From Longispora sp040681875 (GTDB taxonomy: Bacteria; Actinomycetota; Actinomycetes; Mycobacteriales; Micromonosporaceae): DNA of 64,000 nt. Position numbers and translations under genes: made by a program. The stretch is taken from NCBI RefSeq assembly GCF_040681875.1, contig NZ_JBFAZP010000001.1, positions 868,001 through 932,000 on the forward strand, in the 5' to 3' direction. A model generated the notes under the pieces. That model saw only the letters and a list, made by a program, of their open reading frames with translations, did not search any database and had not been told where the DNA came from. Shown in pieces: positions 8,626 to 16,935 of this stretch; the first letter of the stretch is position 1; every line of letters starts with the position of its first letter.

Positions 8626-8946
8626 TCAGCCCCGGAGGTCCTCGGTGCGGTCCACCTCGATCACCGTCGTGTGGTACGACGCGATCATGGCCATCACCTC
8701 GTCCTCCAGGCCGCCGAGCCACTCCGGCCCCCCGTAGAACGCGTCCTTCTGCCGCGCGCGCGCCTCCAGGGACGCGAACGCGCGGATCAGCACGTACCCG
8801 TCGGCGTCGTCCAGGGACGGGCCCGCGCGGACGACGTCGATGCCGTACCCGTCGGACACGGGGCGGATCCGCTCCCGGAAGACCCGGTCGAAGGTGTCGC
8901 GGACACCGGGGCGCAGCTGGTACCCGCGGATCTCGAGAATGCTCAT
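8626..8946 (-). CDS. NIPSNAP-family protein
   Basis: A 106-residue alpha/beta-barrel protein typical of NIPSNAP (ILEIRGYQLRPGVRDTFDRVF at the start; AFASLEARARQKDAFYGGPEW in the middle; a C-terminal VIEVDRT). Family function is poorly defined; small proteins of this type are often encoded near oxidoreductases. Convergent with the cupin gene. A short repeat array and an alpha/beta hydrolase gene lie to the right. Confidence 0.8.
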   Translation of the reverse strand: MSILEIRGYQLRPGVRDTFDRVFRERIRPVSDGYGIDVVRAGPSLDDADGYVLIRAFASLEARARQKDAFYGGPEWLGGLEDEVMAMIASYHTTVIEVDRTEDLRG

Positions 8947-8980
8947 CGGCCCAGCATGCCCGGCTTCCCTGACATCCTGT

Positions 8981-9095
8981 GTCAGGACGCGCGGAGCCAG
9001 CGGTCGGGACGGGCGTGTCCCGGTCAGGGCTCGCGTGTCCCGTCAGGACGGGCGTACCCGGTCAGAACGGCGTGTCCTGGTCAGGACGCGCGGAG
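8981..9095. repeat. Degenerate ~20-bp repeat array at the end of the hydrolase gene
   Basis: About five imperfect units built around GGTCAGGACGGGCGTGTCC. A 16-mer (GTCAGGACGCGCGGAG) occurs exactly at both ends of the array, 8981-8996 and 9080-9095. The right-hand copy carries the stop codon of the hydrolase gene. Confidence 0.75.
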
Positions 9096-9830
9096 GAAGT
9101 CCAGCAGGAGTGCCGTGGTCTCCGCCGGGCGCTCCAGGCTCGGGAAGTGCCCGGCCCACGGCAGCGCCACGTGCCGCACGTCCGGGACCAGCCCGGCCAG
9201 TTCGACGGCGATGTCCTGGAAGTCGACCAGGTCGTGCCCGCCGGAGACCACCAGGGTCCGGGCCGTGATCGCGGTGACGTCGACGGGCTCGGCCCGGGGC
9301 TGGTACTCCCCCGCCGCCAGTTCCCGGGACAGGCCGTGCCGGCACATCGTCCGGACCAGCGCGCGGGTCGGTTCGTCGGCGTCCGGGCCGACCCAGGTGG
9401 CCATGTTGCACTCGACGGCCGCGTCGAGGTCGCCCGCCGCGAGGGCCGCCTCCTCCGCGTCGTAGAAGGCCCGCAGCGCCGGTGACGGCGCGCGACCGGC
9501 CCGGGCGGCGCACAGCAGGGCCAGGGTGGTCACCCGGTCCGGCCAGCGCGCGGCGACCTCCTGGGCGATCCGGCCGCCGTAGGACGAGCCGACCAGCGCG
9601 GCGTCGGCCACCCCGAGCCCGCCGAGGAGCGCGGCGACCTCCTCGGCCTCGTTGTAGCCGGGTGCCGGGGCCGGGGAGTCCCCGAATCCGGGCAGGTCGA
9701 CGCGGACCACGCGGAAGCCGGCGTCGAGGAGGGGCTCCCACTGCGGGGCCCACATCCGTCGGTCGCACACGCCGGAGTGCAGCAGGACCAGGGTCGGGCC
9801 GGTACCGGCCTCGTCATAACTGAGCGTCAC
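9081..9830 (-). CDS. Alpha/beta hydrolase
   Basis: A protein of 249 residues with the alpha/beta hydrolase layout: oxyanion region LLHSGVCDRRMW, nucleophile elbow GSSYGG (Ser in GxSxG), acid in VVSGGHDLVDF, and catalytic His in LPWAGHFPSLERP. Substrate unknown; related proteins include haloperoxidase-like esterases. GTG 9830 is chosen because TATCCT lies seven bases upstream (leaderless) and the family starts VTLSYDEAGTG; GTG 9860 is the alternative. The stop codon lies inside a short repeat array. Confidence 0.85.
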   Translation of the reverse strand: MTLSYDEAGTGPTLVLLHSGVCDRRMWAPQWEPLLDAGFRVVRVDLPGFGDSPAPAPGYNEAEEVAALLGGLGVADAALVGSSYGGRIAQEVAARWPDRVTTLALLCAARAGRAPSPALRAFYDAEEAALAAGDLDAAVECNMATWVGPDADEPTRALVRTMCRHGLSRELAAGEYQPRAEPVDVTAITARTLVVSGGHDLVDFQDIAVELAGLVPDVRHVALPWAGHFPSLERPAETTALLLDFLRAS

Positions 9831-9919
9831 GGCACCGAGGATAGCCAGCCGCCACCGCACCGTCGATCGGGTTCCCCACCGGCCGGGTCGGTCGCGACGG
9901 CCCGGAGCACAATGGTGCG

Positions 9920-10318
9920 ATGGAGATCGCCGAGATTCTCGCGCTGAAGACCTGGGCCGTCGTCGGCCTCACCGACCACCCGCACCGCCCCGCGCACGGG
10001 GTGGCCCGCTTCCTGCTCGACCACGGCCGCGAGGTGCTCCCGGTCAACCCCGCCGGCGAGGAGGTGCACGGCCGGCCGGGGTTCGCGCGGCTGGCGGACA
10101 TCCCGGTACCCGTCGATGTCGTGGATATTTTCCGCCGTTCCACCGAGGCCGGGGCGCACGTGGACGAGGCGATCGCGATCGGCGCGAAGGTCGTGTGGCT
10201 GCAACTCGGCGTGATCGACGAGGAGGCGGCCGCCCGGGCCCGGGCCGCGGGGCTCACCGTGGTGATGGACCGCTGCCCCGCGATCGAGTGGCGCGCGCAC
10301 GGCCCCCGACCGGCCTGA
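9920..10318 (+). CDS. CoA-binding domain protein (YccU-like)
   Basis: A 132-residue stand-alone CoA-binding Rossmann domain: WAVVGLTDHPHRPAHGVARFL near the N-terminus (dinucleotide or CoA phosphate loop), LPVNPAGEEVHG, DVVDIFRRS, and the C-terminal VVMDRCPAIEW typical of this family. It lacks the succinyl-CoA ligase catalytic domains. CACAAT six bases before ATG 9920 suggests a leaderless mRNA. Divergent from the alpha/beta hydrolase gene. Confidence 0.85.
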   Translation: MEIAEILALKTWAVVGLTDHPHRPAHGVARFLLDHGREVLPVNPAGEEVHGRPGFARLADIPVPVDVVDIFRRSTEAGAHVDEAIAIGAKVVWLQLGVIDEEAAARARAAGLTVVMDRCPAIEWRAHGPRPA

Positions 10319-10376
10319 CGAACCCCCAGAAACCCGGCCTCGAGGGGTACCGGCGCCACGGCCTGACCCCGGAGTC

Positions 10377-10503
10377 CCCCGATCACGGGGCGGAAGCCGC
10401 TACCGGAGTGTGTCCGCCGGCAGCCGCCCGGCCCATGGTGCCCCGACCACGGGGCTGGTGCCGCCACCGGAGTGTGCCCGGCGGCAGTCGCCCGACCCGA
10501 TGG
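10377..10503. repeat. Two-copy ~62-bp imperfect tandem repeat
   Basis: Copy 1 (10377-10438) and copy 2 (10441-10503) both begin CCCCGA.CACGGGGC, share CCGGAGTGTG and end CCCATGG or CCGATGG. It lies in the 296-bp gap between the CoA-binding gene and the M4 protease terminator. No ORF of quality overlaps it. Confidence 0.7.
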
Positions 10504-10570
10504 AAGCGGGCCTGGCGGCCGTCGTCGCGCGCACGGTGGTCCCGTGCGCCACTGTCGCGCGCACGGGAAG

Positions 10571-10596
10571 GGCCGGCCGCCTGATGGCGACCGGCC
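10571..10596 (-). terminator. Terminator of the M4 metalloprotease gene
   Basis: 11-bp stem with one G-T pair (GGCCGGCCGCC/GGCGACCGGCC) and a 4-base loop, 19 bases beyond the protease stop codon. Confidence 0.65.
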
Positions 10597-10614
10597 CCTC
10601 GACGAACGCGATAC

Positions 10615-12594
10615 CTAGAGGGTGAGCGTCCAGGTGTCGATCTTGCCGGTGTCCGCGGAGGCCGCGTCCTGGACGCGCAGGCGCCAGGTGCCGTTCTTGG
10701 CCTCGGTGGACAGGTTCACGGTGTAGGTCTGGTTGATGTTGTCGGCGCTGCCGCCGGCGCGGTTGTGCAGCACGTAGGCCGAACCGTCCGGAGCGACGAG
10801 GCTGACGACCAGGTCACCGATGTAGGTGTGCACGATGTGCACCTCGACCTTGGAGGTGGCCGAGGCGTTGCCGGCGCAGCCGGCCACGGTGACGTTGCTG
10901 TACACCGTGGTGTTGTCCGGGATCGCGACGTCGGTGCCGTTGGTGACGGCGGCACAGTTCGGGCCACCGGTCGGCGACGAGGTCGCGGTCGGGCTGGCGG
11001 TCGGGGTGCCGCCACACGGGGCGTCCTCACCGGCGACGGTCACACCGGTCCACACAGCCTGGACGGCCTTGTACTCCGGGGAGCACAGCCCGTGCAGGTC
11101 GGTGGCCGCCGAGAGGGTCGCGGCGCGGACGTCGTTGGTGCCGGAGGTGACGTACTTCGTGGAGCTGGTGAAGTAGACGTCCATGGCCCGGTACCAGATC
11201 TTCTCGGCCTTGGACCGGCCGATACCCGCGAGCGTGGTGCCGTTGCAGGTCGTGGCGACGCCGTACTCGGTGGAGTCGTTGCCCTCGGCCAGCAGGAAGT
11301 ACGCCAGGTTGCCGACGCCCGAGGAGTAGTGCACGTCGATGCTGCCGAGACCGGAGTACCAGCAGTTCTTCGACGAGCCGTCCTTCTTCGGGTCGTACAT
11401 GTACCGCAGCGGGGTGCCGTTGCCGTTGATGTCGATCTTCTCACCGACGTTGTAGTCGCCCGGGTCCGAGGCGTTGGCGGCGTAGAACTCCACCATGTTG
11501 CCCCAGATGTCCGAGGCGGACTCGTTGAGGCCGCCGGACTCGCCCGAGTAGGTCAGACCACCGGGGATGATGCTCTCGGTGATGCCGTGGCCCATCTCGT
11601 GGCCCGCGACGTCGATGGACACCAGCGGCTTGCCGTTGCCGTCACCGTACGTCATCTGGGTACCGTCCCAGAACGCGTTCACGTAGTTGTTGCCGTAGTG
11701 CACCCGGCTCTTGACGCCCGCGCCGTTGCCGAAGATGCCGTTGCGGCCGTGCACGTTCTTGAAGTAGTCGAACGTCTCGGCGGCACCGTAGTGCGCGTCG
11801 ACACCCGCCGACTGCCGGTTCGAGTTCGCGCCCGTGCCCCAGGTGTTGTCGGGGTCGGTGAACGTCGTACACGTGCTCGAACCGTTGTTCATGTCACAGG
11901 TGGTGCCGTTGCCACGGACCGGGTCGACCATCGAGTACGTGCTACCCGACTGGGTCGTGTCGATCGGAACCTGGCCCAGGTACAGGCTGTTGCCCGTGCC
12001 CGTGACGTGCTTGACGTCGTCGGTCGCGCCACGGATCGCGCCCGTGTTGGCGTCGACGACCACGTGCAGGTTGCTCGGGGTCTGGTCGGCCTTGATGCCC
12101 GACATCTCGACCTCGTACGCGAGGACGGCCGCGCCGTCACCGGAGGCGTCCACCACGAGGGTCGGCGTCGCCACCTTCTCCAGCTTGCCCGAGAACGCGC
12201 GGGTCGCCGAGGAGGCCGCCGAGTCGGCGGTGATCCCCGGGGTCGTGCTGATCCGCAGCGCGGCGCTCAGCCCGACCGTCGCGCTGGAGAACGAGCCACC
12301 CGGCGCGTTGTGCACGACGAAGTCACCGCCGAGCACCTCGAGCCCCTTGTAGGTCCGGGTGTAGCGCGTGTGCGTCGCGCCGGTGTTCTTGTCGATGATG
12401 GTGCGGTTGACGGCGTACGCGTCGCCGTCCGCTCCACGGATCGCGTCACGGTTCGCCGCGAGGGCGGCGTTCGCCTGCGCGATGGCCGTGCTCTGACTGG
12501 GTATTGACGGTGCCGCATTCGCAAGCGAAGCGACCCCTGCTGCCATTCCGGCGATCAAGACCACGGTTCCCACCGCGGCGACAGATCTGTTCAC
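10615..12594 (-). CDS. Secreted M4 (thermolysin-type) metalloprotease with C-terminal P domain
   Basis: A 659-residue exported zinc protease. In order: signal peptide (about 1-30, AVGTVVLIAGMAAGVASLANA), FTP/PepSY propeptide (about 35-200), M4 catalytic domain with HEMGH at 332-336 and third ligand Glu358 in GGLNESASD, the M4 C-terminal helical domain, a Thr/Pro/Ser linker (TPTASPTATSSPTGG), then a P/Homo-B domain (about 540-659). GTG 12594 is preceded by GGGAGG at five bases; an upstream ATG extension is rejected. A CRP-like dyad lies at the promoter. Its P domain closely resembles the two on the S8 protease at 46-49 kb. Confidence 0.95.
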   Translation of the reverse strand: MNRSVAAVGTVVLIAGMAAGVASLANAAPSIPSQSTAIAQANAALAANRDAIRGADGDAYAVNRTIIDKNTGATHTRYTRTYKGLEVLGGDFVVHNAPGGSFSSATVGLSAALRISTTPGITADSAASSATRAFSGKLEKVATPTLVVDASGDGAAVLAYEVEMSGIKADQTPSNLHVVVDANTGAIRGATDDVKHVTGTGNSLYLGQVPIDTTQSGSTYSMVDPVRGNGTTCDMNNGSSTCTTFTDPDNTWGTGANSNRQSAGVDAHYGAAETFDYFKNVHGRNGIFGNGAGVKSRVHYGNNYVNAFWDGTQMTYGDGNGKPLVSIDVAGHEMGHGITESIIPGGLTYSGESGGLNESASDIWGNMVEFYAANASDPGDYNVGEKIDINGNGTPLRYMYDPKKDGSSKNCWYSGLGSIDVHYSSGVGNLAYFLLAEGNDSTEYGVATTCNGTTLAGIGRSKAEKIWYRAMDVYFTSSTKYVTSGTNDVRAATLSAATDLHGLCSPEYKAVQAVWTGVTVAGEDAPCGGTPTASPTATSSPTGGPNCAAVTNGTDVAIPDNTTVYSNVTVAGCAGNASATSKVEVHIVHTYIGDLVVSLVAPDGSAYVLHNRAGGSADNINQTYTVNLSTEAKNGTWRLRVQDAASADTGKIDTWTLTL

Positions 12595-12620
12595 CGGAGC
12601 CTCCCATTCACTGAGGGGTT

Positions 12621-12648
12621 CGTGACGTGCGTCACGAGGGCATGTATA
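12621..12648 (-). promoter_or_regulatory. Promoter and CRP-type operator of the M4 protease gene
   Basis: On the minus strand TATACA (12648-12643) is a good -10 box, with TTTACT 17 bp upstream as a weak -35. Immediately downstream lies the perfect dyad CGTGACG-TG-CGTCACG (12621-12636). This fits the GTGA-N6-TCAC pattern of CRP-family sites. A protein bound there would cover the transcription start and repress. Confidence 0.5.
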
Positions 12649-12955
12649 ACAGCGCACGTAACCTGAGTAAAGACAGGTGAAACACATTGACGCTCACCAA
12701 CTCCGTGGAGTTACGTTCACCCCGCGTTTCCCCAGGATTAGGCCACGGAGCGTGACAAAGGCGTCCGATCGGTCGGACAGTCGACCAGCCCCTGTGGACG
12801 CCCCATCCGCCCCACGGGCCACTCTGGACCTCTTCCGTCCCACGGGATGGGCGGCCGGCGTCCCACCTGCTCGGACGGGGTGACAGTGGCGCGGGCTCGG
12901 GTGGGACGGGCGCGGGCGGCGCGCGGGCGCTACGGCCCGCCGGGGCCGGCCGCCG
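12649..12955. other. Gap with no gene seen
   Basis: The roughly 300 bp between the protease promoter and the peptidyl-tRNA hydrolase gene hold no ORF with convincing composition. The left part is relatively AT-rich; the right end (about 12,880-12,955) is GC-rich and can fold. Confidence 0.5.
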
Positions 12956-13303
12956 TCAGAGCAGGGACAGGGTTCCGGCCACCGCGTCGATGTCGGCGAT
13001 CGCCGCCGGCCCGATGGCGCAGCAGGTCGCCGTCCCGGGATCCACCTGGGTCCGCCCCGCGTCGTGGATCACCTCGACGGGCAGCCCGGCCGCCTCGGCC
13101 GCCGCGCACACCTCGGCCAGTTGCTCCGCGCCTGACACCCGCAGGACGACCTTCGGCTGGCCGTCGCGCAGCCAGTCCATCAGCAACGGTGAGTCCAGGT
13201 TGCGCAGGACCGCGCCCACCGCCGCGTGCGCCGCCTGGGCCGCGATCTTGCCCTTGCCCATGGCGAGGTCGGTCCGCACCACGACGACGAGTTTGTGAGC
13301 CAC
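12956..13303 (-). CDS. Peptidyl-tRNA hydrolase 2 (Pth2) family protein
   Basis: A 115-residue protein of the archaeal/eukaryotic-type Pth2 family, which releases peptides from peptidyl-tRNA. Hallmarks: KLVVVVRTDLAMGKGKIAAQAAHAA (conserved Lys-rich loop and AAQ.aHA helix), LPVEVIHDAGRTQVDPGTATCCAIGP near the end. Length matches the family. GTG 13303 has TAGAGT exactly six bases upstream, so it is probably leaderless. It shares a 41-bp divergent promoter region with the cupin-fold gene at 13345. Confidence 0.9.
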   Translation of the reverse strand: MAHKLVVVVRTDLAMGKGKIAAQAAHAAVGAVLRNLDSPLLMDWLRDGQPKVVLRVSGAEQLAEVCAAAEAAGLPVEVIHDAGRTQVDPGTATCCAIGPAAIADIDAVAGTLSLL

Positions 13304-13344
13304 GACCGGACTCTACGGTGCGACCCCCGCGCTACGGTGGCCGG

Positions 13345-13674
13345 ATGATGATCACCTCGGTCCCGTTCGGCACGACCGACTGGGCGCGGGTGCCGGCCAC
13401 GGAGCACCCCGGCACGACCGGCACCGCGACCTGGCGGACCCGGCGGTTCGGCGACGTGCGGGTGCGCGTGGTCGACTACAGCCCCGGCTACCTCGCCGAC
13501 CACTGGTGCGACAAAGGGCACATTCTGCTGGTACTCGAGGGCACGCTGACCACCGAGCTCGCGGGCGGCGGCACGGTGACCCTGGAGGCCCGCAGCAGCT
13601 ACCAGGTGGGCGACGACACCGAGGCGCACCGGTCCAGCACGGTGACCGGGGCGCGCCTGTTCATCGTCGACTAG
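13345..13674 (+). CDS. Cupin-fold protein with D-H-W-C motif
   Basis: A 109-residue small cupin-fold protein with the diagnostic stretch YLADHWCDKGHILLVLEG (about 53-70) and SSYQVGDDTEAHRSST near the C-terminus. It matches the group named in databases as DHCW-motif cupin proteins; biochemical role not established. TACGGT six bases before ATG 13345 indicates a leaderless mRNA; a second ATG follows directly. Confidence 0.8.
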   Translation: MMITSVPFGTTDWARVPATEHPGTTGTATWRTRRFGDVRVRVVDYSPGYLADHWCDKGHILLVLEGTLTTELAGGGTVTLEARSSYQVGDDTEAHRSSTVTGARLFIVD

Positions 13675-13828
13675 CGAGGCCCGGCGCGCGGGTCCGGCGG
13701 TCCGAGACGGTCCGCCGACCGGGGCGCTCACGGCGACGTCTGGCGCGGGGCGGGCTGCCGCGTCTACGTGGCCGGACCGACGGGCCGGGCGCGAGCCGTG
13801 CCGCTCCCGCCGGGGCCGGCTTCCCCCG

Positions 13829-13852
13829 ACCGGCGGGCGGCTACCCGCCGGT
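13829..13852 (+). terminator. Hairpin upstream of the two-component genes
   Basis: Perfect 9-bp stem (ACCGGCGGG/CCCGCCGGT) with a 6-base loop, between the cupin-fold gene and the response regulator gene. Confidence 0.5.
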
Positions 13853-13940
13853 TCGGTGTGATTCGCGCCTCTTGTACAGCCCAGACTCTGGCCCCCGACG
13901 ACCGACACTCGACATGATCAGGTGTCTTGAGGGGGTACAC

Positions 13941-14591
13941 GTGGTGCGAGTGCTTGTGGTCGACGACGAGGCATTGGTACGTTCGGGCCTCGGCGCGATC
14001 CTCGGGTCGGCCGGCGACTTCGAGGTCCTGACCGCGACCGGCGCCGAGGCCGTGGAGGTGACCCGGCGGCACCGGCCCCGGGTGGCGCTGGTCGACATCC
14101 GGATGCCCGATGTGGACGGCCTGACCCTGCTGCGCAGGTTGCGCGCGCTGACCACCCCGGTCGCCGTCGCGATGCTGACCACGTTCGACATGGACGCGCA
14201 CGTGCACGAGGCGCTGCGGTCCGGGGCGTCCGGCTTCCTGCTGAAGGACACCGAGCCCGCCGAGCTGATCGCGGCCGTCCGGGCGCTCGCCGCCGGGGGC
14301 ACGGTGCTGTCCCCGCAGGTCGCGACGCTGGTGGTCGACGGGTACCTCCGGTCGGGCCCCTGCCCCACCGCGCGCGCCCGGGTCGCGGAGCTGTCCGGCC
14401 GGGAACTCGACGTGCTGGCGCTCCTGGCGACCGGCCTGTCCAACGCGGAGATCGCCGACCGGCTGTACCTGGCGTCCGGCACGGTCAAGGACCACGTGAG
14501 CGCCCTGCTGGTCAAGCTGCGCGCCGTCAACCGGGTGCAGGCCGCCGGCATCGCGCACAGGGCCGGCGTCGTCGAACGCGGCGGGGCGTGA
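13941..14591 (+). CDS. NarL/FixJ-type response regulator
   Basis: About 216 residues. Receiver domain 1-120 with acidic pocket DDE (about 9-11), phosphoacceptor Asp52 in ALVDIRMPDVDG, Thr in MLTTFD and Lys in FLLKDT. LuxR-type HTH at about 145-210 (LSGRELDVLALLATGLSNAEIADRL). Start GTG 13941 (or 13944) has GAGGGGG five bases upstream. The stop overlaps the kinase start as GTGA, implying translational coupling. It is the output partner of the adjoining DesK-like kinase. Confidence 0.92.
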   Translation: MVRVLVVDDEALVRSGLGAILGSAGDFEVLTATGAEAVEVTRRHRPRVALVDIRMPDVDGLTLLRRLRALTTPVAVAMLTTFDMDAHVHEALRSGASGFLLKDTEPAELIAAVRALAAGGTVLSPQVATLVVDGYLRSGPCPTARARVAELSGRELDVLALLATGLSNAEIADRLYLASGTVKDHVSALLVKLRAVNRVQAAGIAHRAGVVERGGA

Positions 14592-16285
14592 CCCGCCGCC
14601 CGTCCTGGACACCCAGGTCCCCAGACCTGCGGCCGTCCCGCCGGGCACCCGGCTCAAGGTGGCAGTTCAGCCAGACACCCGGCCCGGGGCCGCTAGTCCG
14701 GGTCGCACACGGCCCGAGGTGGCCGCTCAGCCTCGCATCCCGCCTCTGGCGGCTCCCCGGACCGGCATCCGACCCGGGGCAACCATCCCGGCCGGGCCCA
14801 GGCCCGGGACGGGCGTTCCGCCGGGTAGCCGGCATCCGTCCGGGGCCGGGGGTGCGGCGCGGGCTGGTCGACGCGGCGCTGGTCGCGACGGCAGCGGCGG
14901 ACGTGCTGCTCACCGCCCCGGCCGGCGGACATCCCGTCTACGCCTGTTCGCTGCTGGCCGCCGCCGTCCTCCCGCTGCGGCGCCGTTGGCCCCGGACCAC
15001 CCTGCTGCTGGTACTGCCCGGGCTGTTCGCCGGCGTGGCGGTCCTGGCGGCCGTGTTCGCCCTCTACGCCGTCGCGACCGCCGAGCACCGCCGAAGGTGG
15101 CTGTACGCGGCCACCGGCGTCGTCGCCCTCGGCGCGGCCCTGCCCTGGCCGGCGGCCGAACTGTTCACCCAGCCGCCCGACGAGCTGGCCCGGTCCGTCA
15201 TCTACGGCGTCCTCGCCGGCTGCGCGCCCACCGCCCTGGGCCTGGCCGTCCGGACCCGCGCCGAACTGACCGACCGCCTCGCCGAACTGGCCGAACGCCG
15301 GGCCCGCGAACAGGAATGGACCACCCAGCGGGTACTGGCCACCGAGCGCGCCCGGCTCGCCCGCGAGATGCACGACGTGGTGTCCCACCAGGTCAGCCTC
15401 ATCGCCGTGACGGCCGGCGCGTGGCGGGTCGGGGCGATTGACGACGCGGGCCGGGAGGCCGCCGAGGAAATCCGCCGCCGCGCCGCCCGGACCCTGGTGG
15501 AGCTGCGGCACATGGTCGGCGTCCTGCGCGCCTGTCCGACCGCGCCGCTGACCCCCGGGCCGGTGCCCCAGGCGGGGCTCGCGGACGTGCCCGCGCTGGT
15601 CGACGAGCACGAGGGGGCCGTGCTCAGCGGTCTGCCCGACGCGGCAGGGGTCCCCGAGGCGCAGCAGCGGGCCGCGTACCGGACGGTCCAGGAGGCCCTG
15701 ACCAATGTCCGCAAGCACGCGCCCGGGGCCGCGACGACCGTCTCGGTGTCCACCACGGCCGACGAACTCCACGTCACGGTCACCAACACCTCCCCCACCC
15801 GCCGCTCCCCCGAACCACCCGGGCCGTCCGCGTCCGGAACCCAGCCACCCATGCCGACCGGACTGTCGGCCGACAGGCAAACGCCCCAGAGGAGGAACGG
15901 CTCGCCCGGAGACAGGTACGTGCCGCACGGGCCCACCGGGTGGGAAGCCGGCTGGAAAGGGAACCGGCACGGGCCGACCGGGTGGGACGGGAGCCGGCAC
16001 GGGCCGTTCGGATGGGACGGGAGCCGGCACGGGCCGTTCGGATGGGACGTGGAGCCCGACGGGCCCGGGGGCGGGTGGCGGTCCGGGGCGGAGGAGTTGC
16101 CCGGGGGTGGGCATGGGCTGTCGGGGCTGCGGGAGCGGGCCGCGCTGCTCGGCGGCCGGTTGGTGGCCGGCCCGACCGGGGACGGCTACGTCATCCGGCT
16201 CGCTCTGCCCCTCGCGGACCGTGGCAGGATGATCGTCCCGCAACCGCGACCAGGAGAACCACCATGCGCCGACGACTCAACCTGA
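14588..16285 (+). CDS. DesK/NarX-type sensor histidine kinase with a repeat-bearing insertion
   Basis: Up to 565 residues. The first about 88 residues are Pro/Arg-rich and may not be translated; the GTG at VRRGLVDAAL is an alternative start. Four or so transmembrane helices follow (about 92-225). HisKA_3 phospho-acceptor is His262 in REMHDVVSH, and the N box has Asn373 in QEALTNVRKHA. Between the ATPase strand ending VTNTSPT (about 403) and GHGLSGLRERAALLGGRL (508 on) lies a roughly 100-residue low-complexity insertion with a decapeptide repeat, in place of the short loop that carries the G1 box. The 3' end overlaps the next gene by 22 bp. Confidence 0.88.
   Translation: MTRRPSWTPRSPDLRPSRRAPGSRWQFSQTPGPGPLVRVAHGPRWPLSLASRLWRLPGPASDPGQPSRPGPGPGRAFRRVAGIRPGPGVRRGLVDAALVATAAADVLLTAPAGGHPVYACSLLAAAVLPLRRRWPRTTLLLVLPGLFAGVAVLAAVFALYAVATAEHRRRWLYAATGVVALGAALPWPAAELFTQPPDELARSVIYGVLAGCAPTALGLAVRTRAELTDRLAELAERRAREQEWTTQRVLATERARLAREMHDVVSHQVSLIAVTAGAWRVGAIDDAGREAAEEIRRRAARTLVELRHMVGVLRACPTAPLTPGPVPQAGLADVPALVDEHEGAVLSGLPDAAGVPEAQQRAAYRTVQEALTNVRKHAPGAATTVSVSTTADELHVTVTNTSPTRRSPEPPGPSASGTQPPMPTGLSADRQTPQRRNGSPGDRYVPHGPTGWEAGWKGNRHGPTGWDGSRHGPFGWDGSRHGPFGWDVEPDGPGGGWRSGAEELPGGGHGLSGLRERAALLGGRLVAGPTGDGYVIRLALPLADRGRMIVPQPRPGEPPCADDST
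15911..16048. repeat. In-frame 30-bp tandem repeat inside the kinase gene
   Basis: Three consecutive 30-bp units (15959-15988, 15989-16018, 16019-16048). The last two are identical; a diverged relative lies at about 15911-15946. Each unit encodes ten residues of the form GxRHGPxGWD. Being a multiple of three, it keeps the frame. Confidence 0.9.
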
Positions 16286-16683
16286 TCCTGCTCGGCGTCC
16301 GCGACGTGCTCGGCTCCGTGGCCTTCTACGAGGCCCTGGGCTGGAAGCGCGCCGCCGCCGGGTCCGACGAGTTCGCGCTGTTCGAGCTGGGCGGGGTCGC
16401 GGTCGCGTTCCAGTCCCGGGAGGCGTTCGCCGCCGACGCCCGGCTCACCGACCACGGGGCGGGCGGGTTCGCCGGGTTCGCGCTCGCGTACGTGGCCCGC
16501 AGCGCCGACGAGGTGTACCAGGTCATGGCGCGCGCCGAGGAGCTGGGCGCGACGGTGACCCGGCCGGCGGGGGCCAACGCGTGGGGCCACAACGGCTACT
16601 TCACGGACCCCGACGGCCACCTGTTCGAGGTGCTGTACGAGGACGGCTGGATCTTCGACGAGCACGACGACCTGGTGCTCTGA
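16264..16683 (+). CDS. Single-domain VOC protein
   Basis: A 139-residue VOC (glyoxalase-superfamily) protein: LNLILLGVRDVLGSVAFYEALGW at the N-terminus and GYFTDPDGHLFEVLYEDGWIF near the C-terminus, with a Glu metal-ligand position in FEV. AGGAGAACCACC precedes ATG 16264. The start lies inside the end of the kinase gene (22-bp overlap), so it is probably in the same operon; a role in the signalling pathway is not implied. Substrate unknown. Confidence 0.85.
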   Translation: MRRRLNLILLGVRDVLGSVAFYEALGWKRAAAGSDEFALFELGGVAVAFQSREAFAADARLTDHGAGGFAGFALAYVARSADEVYQVMARAEELGATVTRPAGANAWGHNGYFTDPDGHLFEVLYEDGWIFDEHDDLVL

Positions 16684-16685
16684 CC

Positions 16686-16709
16686 GCACCGGTACCCGCC
16701 GCCCGGTGC
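16686..16709 (+). terminator. Terminator of the two-component/VOC operon
   Basis: Perfect 7-bp stem (GCACCGG/CCGGTGC) with a 10-base loop, three bases past the stop codon. The following ~225 bp up to the mgtC stop codon show nothing else. Confidence 0.5.
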
Positions 16710-16935
16710 TCCGGTCGGGGCCGTCACCAGCCGGACCGTCCGGGCGCTCCGAGTGTCCGGGCACGTCGCCGCCGGCCCTGGCCGGACACCCGCGCCGAGG
16801 ATCGGTCCGTCGTTGCGCCACCGACCCGTGTCCTGCCGGAGCGACCGGCCCCGGGCGGCTCCGCCGATCGGAACCCACCCGGGCGCTCACCGCGCCGCAG
16901 TTCCGGCATACCGGGGCCACCGGTGGCCGGGGCCG

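Noticed and set aside
10765..12507. 580-codon plus-strand ORF over the M4 protease
   Set aside because: Valine/arginine-rich antisense of a well-supported metalloprotease with HEMGH; no ribosome binding site and no family.
14588..14850. First ~88 residues of the histidine kinase as a folded domain
   Set aside because: Pure Pro/Arg low-complexity sequence. More likely untranslated or a disordered lead-in; kept only because the GTGA overlap favours that start.
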